Of a stretch of DNA of 7,537 bases, positions 1-5,721 are shown in pieces. The notes beneath the pieces are model-generated. The model did not search any database. It had not been told where the DNA came from and saw nothing but the letters and a program-made list of their open reading frames with translations. The stretch's first letter is position 1, and every line of letters begins with the position of its first letter. This stretch comes from Pseudomonadota bacterium (lineage in GTDB: Bacteria; Pseudomonadota; Gammaproteobacteria; Burkholderiales; Burkholderiaceae_D). The stretch covers positions 1-7,537 of the forward strand of contig JAEZLB010000321.1 of NCBI GenBank assembly GCA_023435945.1. The letters are read 5' to 3'. Made by a program: the position numbers and the translations under genes.

Positions 1-75
1 GATGAAGGCCGCAGTGATAGGCGAAGGCTGATCCGGCCCGAGATGAAACACTGTGCGAATGGAAACCCGCTCCAG

Positions 76-1050
76 ATGACGACTGAAAACACAACGCCCG
101 CAGCACCCACTTATCAAGCGACCGAAAAACAAAAAGGCGCTGACAAGACCCGCCGCATCCCGATCAAGATCGTTCCTGCTGAAAAGCTGAAGAAACCGGA
201 CTGGATTCGCGTAAAGGCTGGTTCGCCGACCACGCGCTTCTATGAAATCAAGGACATCCTGCGTGCGAACAACCTGGTGACCGTGTGCGAAGAAGCGTCC
301 TGCCCGAACATCGGTGAATGTTTCGGCAAGGGTACCGCGACCTTCATGATCATGGGCGACAAGTGCACGCGGCGCTGCCCGTTCTGCGACGTGGGCCATG
401 GCCGCCCTGATCCGCTCGACCCGGATGAGCCACTCAACCTGGCGAAAACCATAGCGGCACTCAAACTGAATTACGTGGTGATCACCTCGGTGGACCGCGA
501 TGACCTGCGTGACGGGGGTGCCGGACACTTCGTTGCCTGCATCGAAAAGGTCCGCGAGCTGTCACCGGCTACCCGCATCGAAATCCTGACGCCTGATTTC
601 CGTGGCCGCGCTGATCGTGCGCTGGAAATCCTGAAAGCCGTGCCGCCTGATGTGATGAACCATAACCTGGAAACCGTGCCTCGCCTGTACAAGGAAGCGC
701 GTCCGGGTTCGGATTACGCCTATTCGCTGAGCCTGCTGAAACGCTTCAAGGAGCTGCATCCCAAGGTGCCGACCAAGTCCGGCATCATGGTGGGACTGGG
801 CGAGACCGACGAAGAAATCCTGCAGGTAATGCGCGACCTGCGCGAGCACAATGTAGACATGCTGACCATCGGCCAGTACCTGATGCCTTCCGGCGACCAT
901 TTACCGGTGCGCCGTTATGTACATCCCGATACGTTTGCGATGTTCGAAGCGGAAGCGTACAAGATGGGCTTTGTGCATGCGGCAGTCGGTGCGATGGTGC
1001 GCAGCTCTTATCACGCCGACCAGCAGGCGCATAACGCGGGCGTGGCCTGA
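76..1050 (+). CDS. lipA: Lipoyl synthase (radical SAM)
   Basis: Cytoplasmic radical SAM enzyme that inserts two sulfurs into octanoyl groups on lipoyl domains, the last step of lipoate synthesis. Seen (324-aa numbering): the auxiliary-cluster cysteines C71, C76 and C82 ([12 protein letters not shown]), the radical SAM motif CTRRCPFC with C97, C101 and C104, the DVGHG and [11 protein letters not shown] blocks, MNHNLETV, and the C-terminal RSSYHAD whose serine ligates the auxiliary cluster in the family. Length is normal. The frame stays open upstream with another ATG at 43, but the protein starting at 76 (MTTENT) matches how I remember close homologues starting; neither start has a strong Shine-Dalgarno. 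lipB commonly precedes lipA; bases 1-75 are too short to identify anything (one frame closes with TGA at 29-31). Ends before a bidirectional terminator. Function certain, start moderately sure. Confidence 0.97.
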   Translation: MTTENTTPAAPTYQATEKQKGADKTRRIPIKIVPAEKLKKPDWIRVKAGSPTTRFYEIKDILRANNLVTVCEEASCPNIGECFGKGTATFMIMGDKCTRRCPFCDVGHGRPDPLDPDEPLNLAKTIAALKLNYVVITSVDRDDLRDGGAGHFVACIEKVRELSPATRIEILTPDFRGRADRALEILKAVPPDVMNHNLETVPRLYKEARPGSDYAYSLSLLKRFKELHPKVPTKSGIMVGLGETDEEILQVMRDLREHNVDMLTIGQYLMPSGDHLPVRRYVHPDTFAMFEAEAYKMGFVHAAVGAMVRSSYHADQQAHNAGVA

Positions 1051-1092
1051 TTCACGCCGACTGCCTTATCGCTGCCCGTCAGCACTTTGTAT

Positions 1093-1134
1093 AAAAAAAC
1101 CGCCGTGCAACGCATCGTTTCCGGCGATTTTTTT
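1093..1134. terminator. Bidirectional terminator between lipA and tlpA-like gene
   Basis: Seven A (1093-1099), then stem CGCCG (1101-1105) pairing with CGGCG (1122-1126), then seven T (1128-1134). The loop can form an inner AACG/CGTT stem around CAT. T-tracts result on both strands, so it can end lipA (+, stop 42 nt away) and the tlpA-like gene (-, stop 21 nt away). The outer stem is short, so strength is uncertain; location between two convergent genes supports the call. Confidence 0.8.
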
Positions 1135-1155
1135 ATGGGTGCGGGTATCAGGCAA

Positions 1156-1677
1156 TCAGGTGGAGAGTTCCTTTTCCAGCAACTGGTGCAGTTGTGCGAA
1201 ATCCGGCTCGCCGACATAACGTTTCACGATACGGCCTGCCTTGTCGATCACGAAGGTGGTCGGCGTGAGTTGCACATTGCCATAGGCTTGCGCGATTTCT
1301 CCGCGAATATCGAGCGCCACATGGAAGGGCAACTGATTCGTCTGCGCGAAATTCAGCACGTAGTTGGGCGGATCGTAGCTCATTGCCACTGCAAAGAACT
1401 CCATGCCCTTATCCTTGTACTGGTTATAGGTTTTCGCCAATGCAGGCATCTCGGCCACGCAGGTGGTGCAGGAAGTTGCCCAGAAATTCACCATGTAGAC
1501 CTTGCCCTGCAGGTCCTGCGAGGTAATGCGCTGGCCGTTCAGGTTGGTAAAGGTGACATCGGGTGCGGGATCGCGCGAGAACCATGACAGATAGCCGATG
1601 GCCAGCAAAACGATGACCACAAGGGCTGCGAGTATGCGCATCCCGTTGCGGCGGGACGAAGAAGCAGTCGGTTGCAT
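1156..1677 (-). CDS. TlpA/ResA-like membrane-anchored thiol:disulfide protein
   Basis: Thioredoxin-fold protein of 173 aa, probably anchored in the inner membrane with its domain in the periplasm, where such proteins reduce or exchange disulfides on client proteins. Seen: a short basic N-terminus, one hydrophobic segment at about residues 14-32, then the thioredoxin-like domain with active site WATSCTTC (C70, C73) and the TPTTF segment carrying the expected cis-proline P139. The dipeptide between the cysteines is Thr-Thr, and the residue before the first Cys is Ser, not the usual Trp; I recall similar motifs in betaproteobacterial homologues. ATG start has GGAG 6 nt upstream and a consensus -10 box further up. 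It is a single-gene unit between two terminators, with no cytochrome c maturation genes nearby, so its client is unknown. Confidence 0.9.
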   Translation of the reverse strand: MQPTASSSRRNGMRILAALVVIVLLAIGYLSWFSRDPAPDVTFTNLNGQRITSQDLQGKVYMVNFWATSCTTCVAEMPALAKTYNQYKDKGMEFFAVAMSYDPPNYVLNFAQTNQLPFHVALDIRGEIAQAYGNVQLTPTTFVIDKAGRIVKRYVGEPDFAQLHQLLEKELST

Positions 1678-1711
1678 GACAATCTCCGGGAAGCGTGATG
1701 AAGGTGGAGCG

Positions 1712-1741
1712 ATTATAACGTGCTCTCATTTTCGTCGTTAC
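1712..1741 (-). promoter_or_regulatory. Putative sigma70 promoter of tlpA-like gene
   Basis: On the minus strand a perfect TATAAT (1717-1712) stands about 35 nt before the start codon. An 18-nt spacer separates it from GTAACG (1741-1736), a weak -35 (3 of 6 matches to TTGACA). The upstream operon is closed by a terminator at 1748-1787, so this gene needs its own promoter here, which supports the call. Confidence 0.6.
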
Positions 1742-1747
1742 CTGCGT

Positions 1748-1787
1748 AAAAAAACCGCCGCGCAATGAGACATGGGCGGCGGTTTTT
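1748..1787 (-). terminator. Strong rho-independent terminator after dolP
   Basis: Perfect 12-bp stem: bases 1750-1761 (AAAAACCGCCGC) pair with 1776-1787 (GCGGCGGTTTTT), loop of 14 nt. On the minus strand it ends in seven T (complement of 1748-1754). It begins 15 nt past the dolP stop, so it ends the lpoA-yraN-SIS-dolP operon. Its stem could also work on the plus strand, where no gene needs it. Confidence 0.92.
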
Positions 1788-1802
1788 CTGAGCTTGAGCG
1801 TG

Positions 1803-2492
1803 CTACATGCTTGAATAACCACTTTCAGCGGGTGCCGGCGTGGGAGTTCCGCCGGAGGGAGATGAAGTCATACGTGCAAGCTGCTCTTCCGAGATGGTAT
1901 CGAACAGCTTCACTACTTTCATCACGCCGCTGACACCGGCGGCAATTTCTGCGGCACGGGTGGATTCGCGCTCGGTAACGACCCCCATCAGATAGACCAC
2001 ACCGCGCTCGGTGACGACCTTGATCGCATTCGCTTGCAAATCCTTGGCATCGATCAGCGATGCCTTGATCTTGGTGGTCAGCAGCGTGTCATGCGAACGC
2101 GTGCCCAGGCCGGCAACGAAATCGATGACGAGCTCGTTATAAACACCTTCCACGCCATCCAGATCAGCCACCAGGCGCTCCGCTTCCCGCCTCATTGCCT
2201 CGTCCTTGACTTCGCCGGTCAGCAGGACCTTGCGGTTGAAAGCGTTGGTGTTGATACGGTGGCCTTCGCCCAGATTGTCGCTCAGGCGACGCGCTGCCTT
2301 GATGGGAAGCGTCTTGTCATCGGTCTGTGCGCCGAGCGTGCGGCGATCGACTGCAGCCATGGTGCCTACCAGCGCCGTGCCGACCACCATCTCGAAACAT
2401 CCCTGCAGACTGACGGCCAGCATGGTGCACAACATCACGCGTGACAGCGGACGGCGCAGTGCCTGCCAGCGGTTACCCCTTGTTTCACTCAT
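1803..2492 (-). CDS. dolP: DolP (YraP) family dual-BON-domain lipoprotein
   Basis: 229-aa outer-membrane lipoprotein. In E. coli DolP binds anionic phospholipid at division sites and supports outer-membrane integrity. Seen: basic start, hydrophobic stretch and lipobox SLQGC with acylation site C32; then the DolP hallmark VVGTALVGTMAAVDRR; BON domain 1 at about 62-125 with RKVLLTG and VYNEL; BON domain 2 at about 139-199 with TTKIKASL, VYLMGVVTERE and SGVMKVV. These blocks line up with E. coli DolP as I remember it. Residues from about 209 form an S/P/G/T-rich tail that E. coli DolP lacks. The ATG at 2492 is chosen over one at 2516 because GGAGGAG lies 6 nt before it. Overlaps the SIS gene by 8 bp and is last in the operon, as in E. 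coli. Confidence 0.93.
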   Translation of the reverse strand: MSETRGNRWQALRRPLSRVMLCTMLAVSLQGCFEMVVGTALVGTMAAVDRRTLGAQTDDKTLPIKAARRLSDNLGEGHRINTNAFNRKVLLTGEVKDEAMRREAERLVADLDGVEGVYNELVIDFVAGLGTRSHDTLLTTKIKASLIDAKDLQANAIKVVTERGVVYLMGVVTERESTRAAEIAAGVSGVMKVVKLFDTISEEQLARMTSSPSGGTPTPAPAESGYSSM

Positions 2493-3093
2493 CAGCTTCT
2501 CCTCCAAACAATGCAACGTCGATGCCGTCGCATAAACAATGCAACGTCAATAAATGCAATTCCTGAATGCGGGCTACGCGCTCATGCGTGACACCGATAT
2601 GCACATCCAATTCGGTCAGCTGGCGCGCAATGTTGCCCCCGTCGCCACCGGTCAGTGCCACGATGCGCATGTCGCGCTCCAGTGCCACTTCGATGGCGGC
2701 AGCTATGTTGTCGGAATTGCCGAAAGTTGAAATCACCAGCAGCAAATCGCCGGGCTGGCCGAATGCCTGGATCTGCTTGGCAAAGGTGTCGCGATAACTG
2801 TATTCGTGGCTGACGCCGGTCAGCACCGACGTGTTGCTGGTCAGGGCCAGTGCCGGCAGGGGCAGGCGTTCGCGTTCGAACCGGCCAATCAGGGTGGCGG
2901 CAAAATGCTGGCACAAGGCTGCGGCGCCGCCATTGCCGCAGGCAAGGATCTTGTTCCCGTTGGACAAAGCAGAAAACATCAGCTCTACGGCCTGGGCAAT
3001 CGGTTGCGCCAGTTGTGCAGCGGCCTGCAGCTTGCTCTCTGAGCTTTCGCGGAAATGATCAAGGATGCGCTGGTTGGTCATCATGACTGGCAT
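2485..3093 (-). CDS. diaA: SIS-domain protein, DiaA/GmhA family (DiaA-like)
   Basis: 202-aa single SIS (sugar isomerase) domain protein, cytoplasmic, in the family of GmhA (sedoheptulose-7-phosphate isomerase) and DiaA (E. coli DnaA-binding protein). Seen: NGNKILACGNGG (45-56), QHFAAT (62-67), ISTFGNS (121-127), IVALTGGDGG (144-153) and RIQELHLLTLHCLCDGID (176-191). Position between yraN and dolP is that of E. coli diaA (yraO). Several GmhA active-site residues differ: GNGGS is GNGGA, the glutamate four after H63 is T67, and STSGNS is STFGNS, while H63, Q177 and H185 remain. That favours a DiaA-like or other non-isomerase role, but function is not proven; databases may call it phosphoheptose isomerase. 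Start: ATGs at 3093, 3084 and 3081; only 3093 has a weak GGGA upstream, while MTNQRI from 3081 fits the usual family length. Confidence 0.85.
   Translation of the reverse strand: MPVMMTNQRILDHFRESSESKLQAAAQLAQPIAQAVELMFSALSNGNKILACGNGGAAALCQHFAATLIGRFERERLPLPALALTSNTSVLTGVSHEYSYRDTFAKQIQAFGQPGDLLLVISTFGNSDNIAAAIEVALERDMRIVALTGGDGGNIARQLTELDVHIGVTHERVARIQELHLLTLHCLCDGIDVALFGGEADE
2499..2505 (-). promoter_or_regulatory. Shine-Dalgarno deciding the dolP start
   Basis: GGAGGAG on the minus strand, 6 nt before the ATG at 2492 and inside the last codons of the SIS gene. It fixes the dolP start and, with the 8-bp overlap of the two genes, suggests coupled translation. Confidence 0.85.
2506..2548. 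repeat. 15-bp direct repeat, two copies, in SIS gene 3' end
   Basis: AAACAATGCAACGTC occurs exactly at 2506-2520 and 2534-2548, 28 bp apart, so the copies fall in different reading frames of the SIS gene. A third partial ATGCAA is at 2554-2559. Its role, if any, is unknown. Confidence 0.8.
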
Positions 3094-3121
3094 TATAGAA
3101 TGTTCCCGCCAGTAATGTCGT
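3092..3121 (-). promoter_or_regulatory. Putative internal promoter before SIS gene
   Basis: On the minus strand TATAAT (3097-3092) follows ACGACA (3121-3116; 4 of 6 to TTGACA) with an 18-nt spacer, in the 37-nt gap between yraN and the SIS gene. A transcript from here would start near 3085, past the ATG at 3093 and almost at the ATGs at 3084 and 3081. It could drive the SIS gene and dolP apart from lpoA and yraN. Unproven. Confidence 0.4.
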
Positions 3122-3130
3122 TATGCAAGA

Positions 3131-3496
3131 TTAGCTATCGATAACGTTTTGTAACCAGATGATTTTTTCCTTTTCGATAGCAACGGCATCGAATCGGCAA
3201 GCAGGCGGATGGCGGTATTGCTGCAGATAGATTTGGGCAGCGGTGATCAGGCGGGCTTGCTTGGAGGCGGTGATGCTGGCGGCTGCACCGCCATAGCGGG
3301 CGGAGGCACGTTTTCTGACCTCCACGAACACCAGCGCTGCATGATGCTGCATGATGAGATCGATTTCGCCATGCCGGCAGCGAAAGTTTCGCTGCACCAG
3401 CGTGAGGCCTTGTTGTACCAGATAGTCCAGCGCCGCTTGTTCTGCCGCCTGTCCAGTGGCAAGGGCAAAATCTTTGCGGGCCGGGAACAAACTCAC
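3131..3496 (-). CDS. yraN: YraN family protein (UPF0102), nuclease-like fold
   Basis: 121-aa cytoplasmic protein of the widespread YraN/UPF0102 family, predicted to have a restriction-endonuclease-like fold; its role is not firmly known. Seen: AAEQAALDYL (17-26), the core GEIDLI (43-48) with D46, FVEVRKR (57-63) with E59 and Arg where other nuclease-like families have Lys (E. coli YraN also has Arg), YGGAAASIT (68-76), SKQARL, and RFDAVAI (101-107). Length is typical. Start is GTG at 3496; it overlaps the lpoA stop by 4 bp (GTGA) and has only a weak Shine-Dalgarno, which suggests translation coupled to lpoA. The next gene follows after 37 nt. Same order as in E. coli. Confidence 0.93.
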   Translation of the reverse strand: MSLFPARKDFALATGQAAEQAALDYLVQQGLTLVQRNFRCRHGEIDLIMQHHAALVFVEVRKRASARYGGAAASITASKQARLITAAQIYLQQYRHPPACRFDAVAIEKEKIIWLQNVIDS

Positions 3497-4773
3497 CGGC
3501 TCGCGCCTAACGGTACGACGACACCATCCCGGAAAGCAGCCGGTACCGATACCCTTTCCACGCGGGAGACATTGCCACCGAAATACACCAGCAGATGGCC
3601 GGTGACGCCATCGAGGTCGAAACTCGTGCGGCCGCGCCCGATTTCTTTCGCAAGCCGGTAAGCATCAATGCCCAGTGCATAAAAACGCTCGACGTTTGCC
3701 GTACGGCGCTGACCCGGTGCTTGGGCAACCCGCGGATAACCCATCACGGCCGTGTGGTCGGGTTGCAGTTGCCAGGGCATGTCGACCAGGCGCAATCCTT
3801 CCATGAAGGGTACGCGCTCCACCTCCTCACCCGCCTGATAAGGCAGGGGATTTACCTGCGACGTGCCGAACTGGGGAATTTCAGTGCCGATGGCTTCGCG
3901 CACGTGACGCGCCTGTGCTGCATCCAGGGCCATGAAAATCATCGAGGGCTGCTCTTCCTTGAGACGATTGCGCAGCACTACCAGATTGTTGGGGTCCAGA
4001 TAGGCGCCGGCGGTCACCACATCGACCAGCACCGCTTTACCACCTCGCAAATTCACTTCCTGCATGAAGGATCGTGCTACACGGCGCTGCCATGCAGCAT
4101 TGGTGGTTATCACGAAAGCGCGCTGGGTGCGTCCCTCGGAAGCGGCCCAGGCTGCAACCTGGCGTGCCTCCTCTTCCAGCGATATGCCCATGGACAACAA
4201 TTGCGATGGCAGTCTTACACCCTCGTCGGGTTGCGCCAGCGCCAACGTCGGCCGGGAGACAAGGCCGCTGTTTGCAAGGGCCGTCACGCTGCTGCGGGTT
4301 GCCGGCCCCACAAGGACATCATTCGAAGGCGCAGTGGCGCTGTAAGCAGCCAAGATATCGCGCGGATTATCGTTCGTCTGGATGACTTGCACAAAAATGC
4401 CGGGATCGCGATCGGCCTTCTGGGCTGCAGTAAACCCTGCCCGCACGGCCTCCGCCATTTCACGCAACGCTTCGGACTGCAGGGGGAGCAATAACGCTAT
4501 TCGCAGAGGACCGGTGGGTGTGCCGGCCAAGGGCGGCAATTCATGGGAGGGCAAGACTTCACGATAGTCCGGGACAGCCTCAAGGATGGCCCCGCCTTCC
4601 AGCAGGTCGCCTTCCATGCTGTCGCCGCCGGTAAAGAATTCAGGATAAACGGTGATATCGTTGGCAGTGAGCGGCAGGGAAGCACGCGCATCGGTTGTAA
4701 TTGCCAGCGCAGCAGCGCACAATCCAGCCAGTAGCAGTGACAGCACGCCATTCCTGATCAATTTGCACGACAT
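3493..4773 (-). CDS. lpoA: LpoA/LppC-type penicillin-binding protein activator, short form
   Basis: 426-aa periplasmic protein of the LppC family; E. coli LpoA activates PBP1A. Seen: signal peptide (basic start, hydrophobic about 9-24, cleavage near ALA 24 or ARA 31), a linker to about 88, then one periplasmic-binding-protein-like domain (about 89-421) with LRIALLLPL, VLVGPATRSSVTALA, LALAQPDEG, FGTSQVNPLPYQ, RFYALGIDAYRL and the closing GVVVPLG. E. coli LpoA (678 aa as I recall) has an extra N-terminal TPR domain that is absent here. C19 in LAGLCA is a poor lipobox (Leu at -1), so outer-membrane anchoring is doubtful. Start has AAGGA 6 nt before the ATG. First gene of the operon, divergent from rsmI and overlapping yraN by 4 bp. 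Family sure; its PBP partner is inferred. Confidence 0.88.
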   Translation of the reverse strand: MSCKLIRNGVLSLLLAGLCAAALAITTDARASLPLTANDITVYPEFFTGGDSMEGDLLEGGAILEAVPDYREVLPSHELPPLAGTPTGPLRIALLLPLQSEALREMAEAVRAGFTAAQKADRDPGIFVQVIQTNDNPRDILAAYSATAPSNDVLVGPATRSSVTALANSGLVSRPTLALAQPDEGVRLPSQLLSMGISLEEEARQVAAWAASEGRTQRAFVITTNAAWQRRVARSFMQEVNLRGGKAVLVDVVTAGAYLDPNNLVVLRNRLKEEQPSMIFMALDAAQARHVREAIGTEIPQFGTSQVNPLPYQAGEEVERVPFMEGLRLVDMPWQLQPDHTAVMGYPRVAQAPGQRRTANVERFYALGIDAYRLAKEIGRGRTSFDLDGVTGHLLVYFGGNVSRVERVSVPAAFRDGVVVPLGASR

Positions 4774-4814
4774 CGTTTGTCCTTAATGAACCCAGCGAAC
4801 CTCAATCAAGCCGG

Positions 4815-4837
4815 CATCATGCCAGTAATGCATGATG
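4815..4837. repeat. Inverted repeat between lpoA and rsmI
   Basis: CATCATGC (4815-4822) and GCATGATG (4830-4837) are perfect 8-bp arms around CAGTAAT. GCC (4810-4812) and GGC (4839-4841) can extend the stem past a small bulge. There is no T-tract, so it is not a terminator. It covers two candidate rsmI start codons (4819 and 4828) and could be an operator or an mRNA hairpin. Confidence 0.6.
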
Positions 4838-5700
4838 TGGCACAACAAATATACCCAGCCTCGTCATTATATGTGCTGGCGACGCCTATCGGTAACGCGG
4901 GCGACATCAGCTTGCGCGGCATCCATGTTCTGTCTCTGGTCGATGCGGTGGCCTGCGAAGACACCCGCAATACCGCTTACCTGCTGAATCGTTACGGATT
5001 GTCCAAACCCTTGATCGCAGCACATCAGCATAATGAGCGTGAAATCGCCGAGAAACTGATACAAAGACTGCGGACGGGCGAACGCATCGCCCTGGTATCG
5101 GATGCTGGCACACCCGCCATCTCCGATCCCGGTTCGCGTATCGTCGATGCTGTGCGGCAAGCCGGTCTGCGCGTCATCCCGCTGCCCGGCGCATCGGCTG
5201 CCGTGACGGCCCTGTCGGCAAGCGGCCTGCTCAACGATCGCTTCTATTTCATTGGCTTTCTGCCTGCCAAGGCCAGGCAACGGGAAACGGAACTCCAAGC
5301 CTTGCGCGCAGTGCCGGCCACGCTGGTGTTTTACGAAGCACCGCATCGTATCGAGGAAACGGTAATTGCGCTGGCACAGGCATTCGAACCGACGCGCCAG
5401 GTCGTGTTTGCGCGTGAGCTGACCAAGCTGTTCGAGGAAATCCATCGTTGTCCGCTGGGAGAAGCGGAGGCGTGGCTAAAAGCCAATGCCGACCGGCAGA
5501 AAGGCGAATTCGTGCTGCTGCTCGAGGGGGCGCCGTCATCGGATGAACAAGCGGAGCAGGCTACCCGCATTCTGCGCATCCTGCTTGAAGACTGTTCCGT
5601 AAGCCAGGCCGCAGCACTGGCAGCAAAGATTACGGGGCAAAAGAAAAATGCCTTGTATCAGCAGGCACTCAGCCTGCAGCAGCAAAACGGCGAAGACTGA
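4819..5700 (+). CDS. rsmI: 16S rRNA C1402 2'-O-methyltransferase RsmI
   Basis: Cytoplasmic SAM-dependent methyltransferase (tetrapyrrole methylase fold) that 2'-O-methylates C1402 of 16S rRNA in the decoding site. Seen (293-aa numbering): LYVLATPIGNAGDI (17-30), CEDTRNT (46-52), LVSDAGTPAISDPG (92-105), PLPGASAAVTALSASGL (121-137), GFLPAKARQRE (146-156), FYEAPHRIEE (171-180), ARELTKLFEE (198-207), KGEFVLLLEG (228-237), and the C-terminal QKKNALYQQAL. Start is unsure: ATGs at 4786, 4819 and 4828 and a TTG at 4777 share the frame and none has a clear Shine-Dalgarno. 4819 gives a length close to E. coli RsmI (286 aa as I recall). Divergent from lpoA as in E. coli; ends 21 nt from the convergent rlpA. 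Confidence 0.95.
   Translation: MPVMHDVAQQIYPASSLYVLATPIGNAGDISLRGIHVLSLVDAVACEDTRNTAYLLNRYGLSKPLIAAHQHNEREIAEKLIQRLRTGERIALVSDAGTPAISDPGSRIVDAVRQAGLRVIPLPGASAAVTALSASGLLNDRFYFIGFLPAKARQRETELQALRAVPATLVFYEAPHRIEETVIALAQAFEPTRQVVFARELTKLFEEIHRCPLGEAEAWLKANADRQKGEFVLLLEGAPSSDEQAEQATRILRILLEDCSVSQAAALAAKITGQKKNALYQQALSLQQQNGED
4866..4895 (-). promoter_or_regulatory. Weak candidate promoter for lpoA
   Basis: On the minus strand TATAAT (4871-4866) follows TTACCG (4895-4890) with an 18-nt spacer. It lies inside the start of rsmI and would give lpoA a leader of about 85 nt holding the inverted repeat at 4815-4837. The -10 is perfect but the -35 is poor. Confidence 0.25.
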
Positions 5701-5721
5701 GGCTTCTCGATATCCCGCCGC

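Noticed and set aside
1..75. End of lipB or another upstream gene before lipA
   Set aside because: Frames close at 3-5 or 29-31 or run into lipA, but the few codons carry no recognisable motif, so no gene can be assigned.
1087..1587. A 166-codon + strand frame opposite the tlpA-like gene
   Set aside because: It begins inside the terminator hairpin and shows no known motif; the minus-strand gene explains the region.
2485..3093. Naming the SIS gene gmhA (phosphoheptose isomerase)
   Set aside because: The catalytic Glu and phosphate-binding Ser positions are replaced and the gene neighbourhood is that of diaA; similarity to GmhA alone is not enough.
3337..3356. Tandem 10-bp repeat CTGCATGATG x2 within yraN
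   Set aside because: It encodes the ordinary MQHH stretch after the GEIDLI motif; two copies are easily explained by repeated His/Met/Gln codons.
3595..4494. A 299-codon open frame on the + strand opposite lpoA
   Set aside because: Composition is Cys/His/Arg/Gln-rich with no recognisable domain, and lpoA on the other strand has clear family motifs, a signal peptide and a good ribosome site. It is an antisense shadow in GC-rich DNA.
4777..4818. A longer rsmI N-terminus from TTG 4777 or ATG 4786
   Set aside because: It adds 11-14 residues beyond the usual length, lacks a Shine-Dalgarno, and would put the start within a few bases of the divergent lpoA start. Not excluded, only less likely.
4867..5445. 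A 192-codon minus-strand frame inside rsmI
   Set aside because: rsmI motifs run through the whole stretch on the other strand; the reverse frame has no ribosome site or domain.
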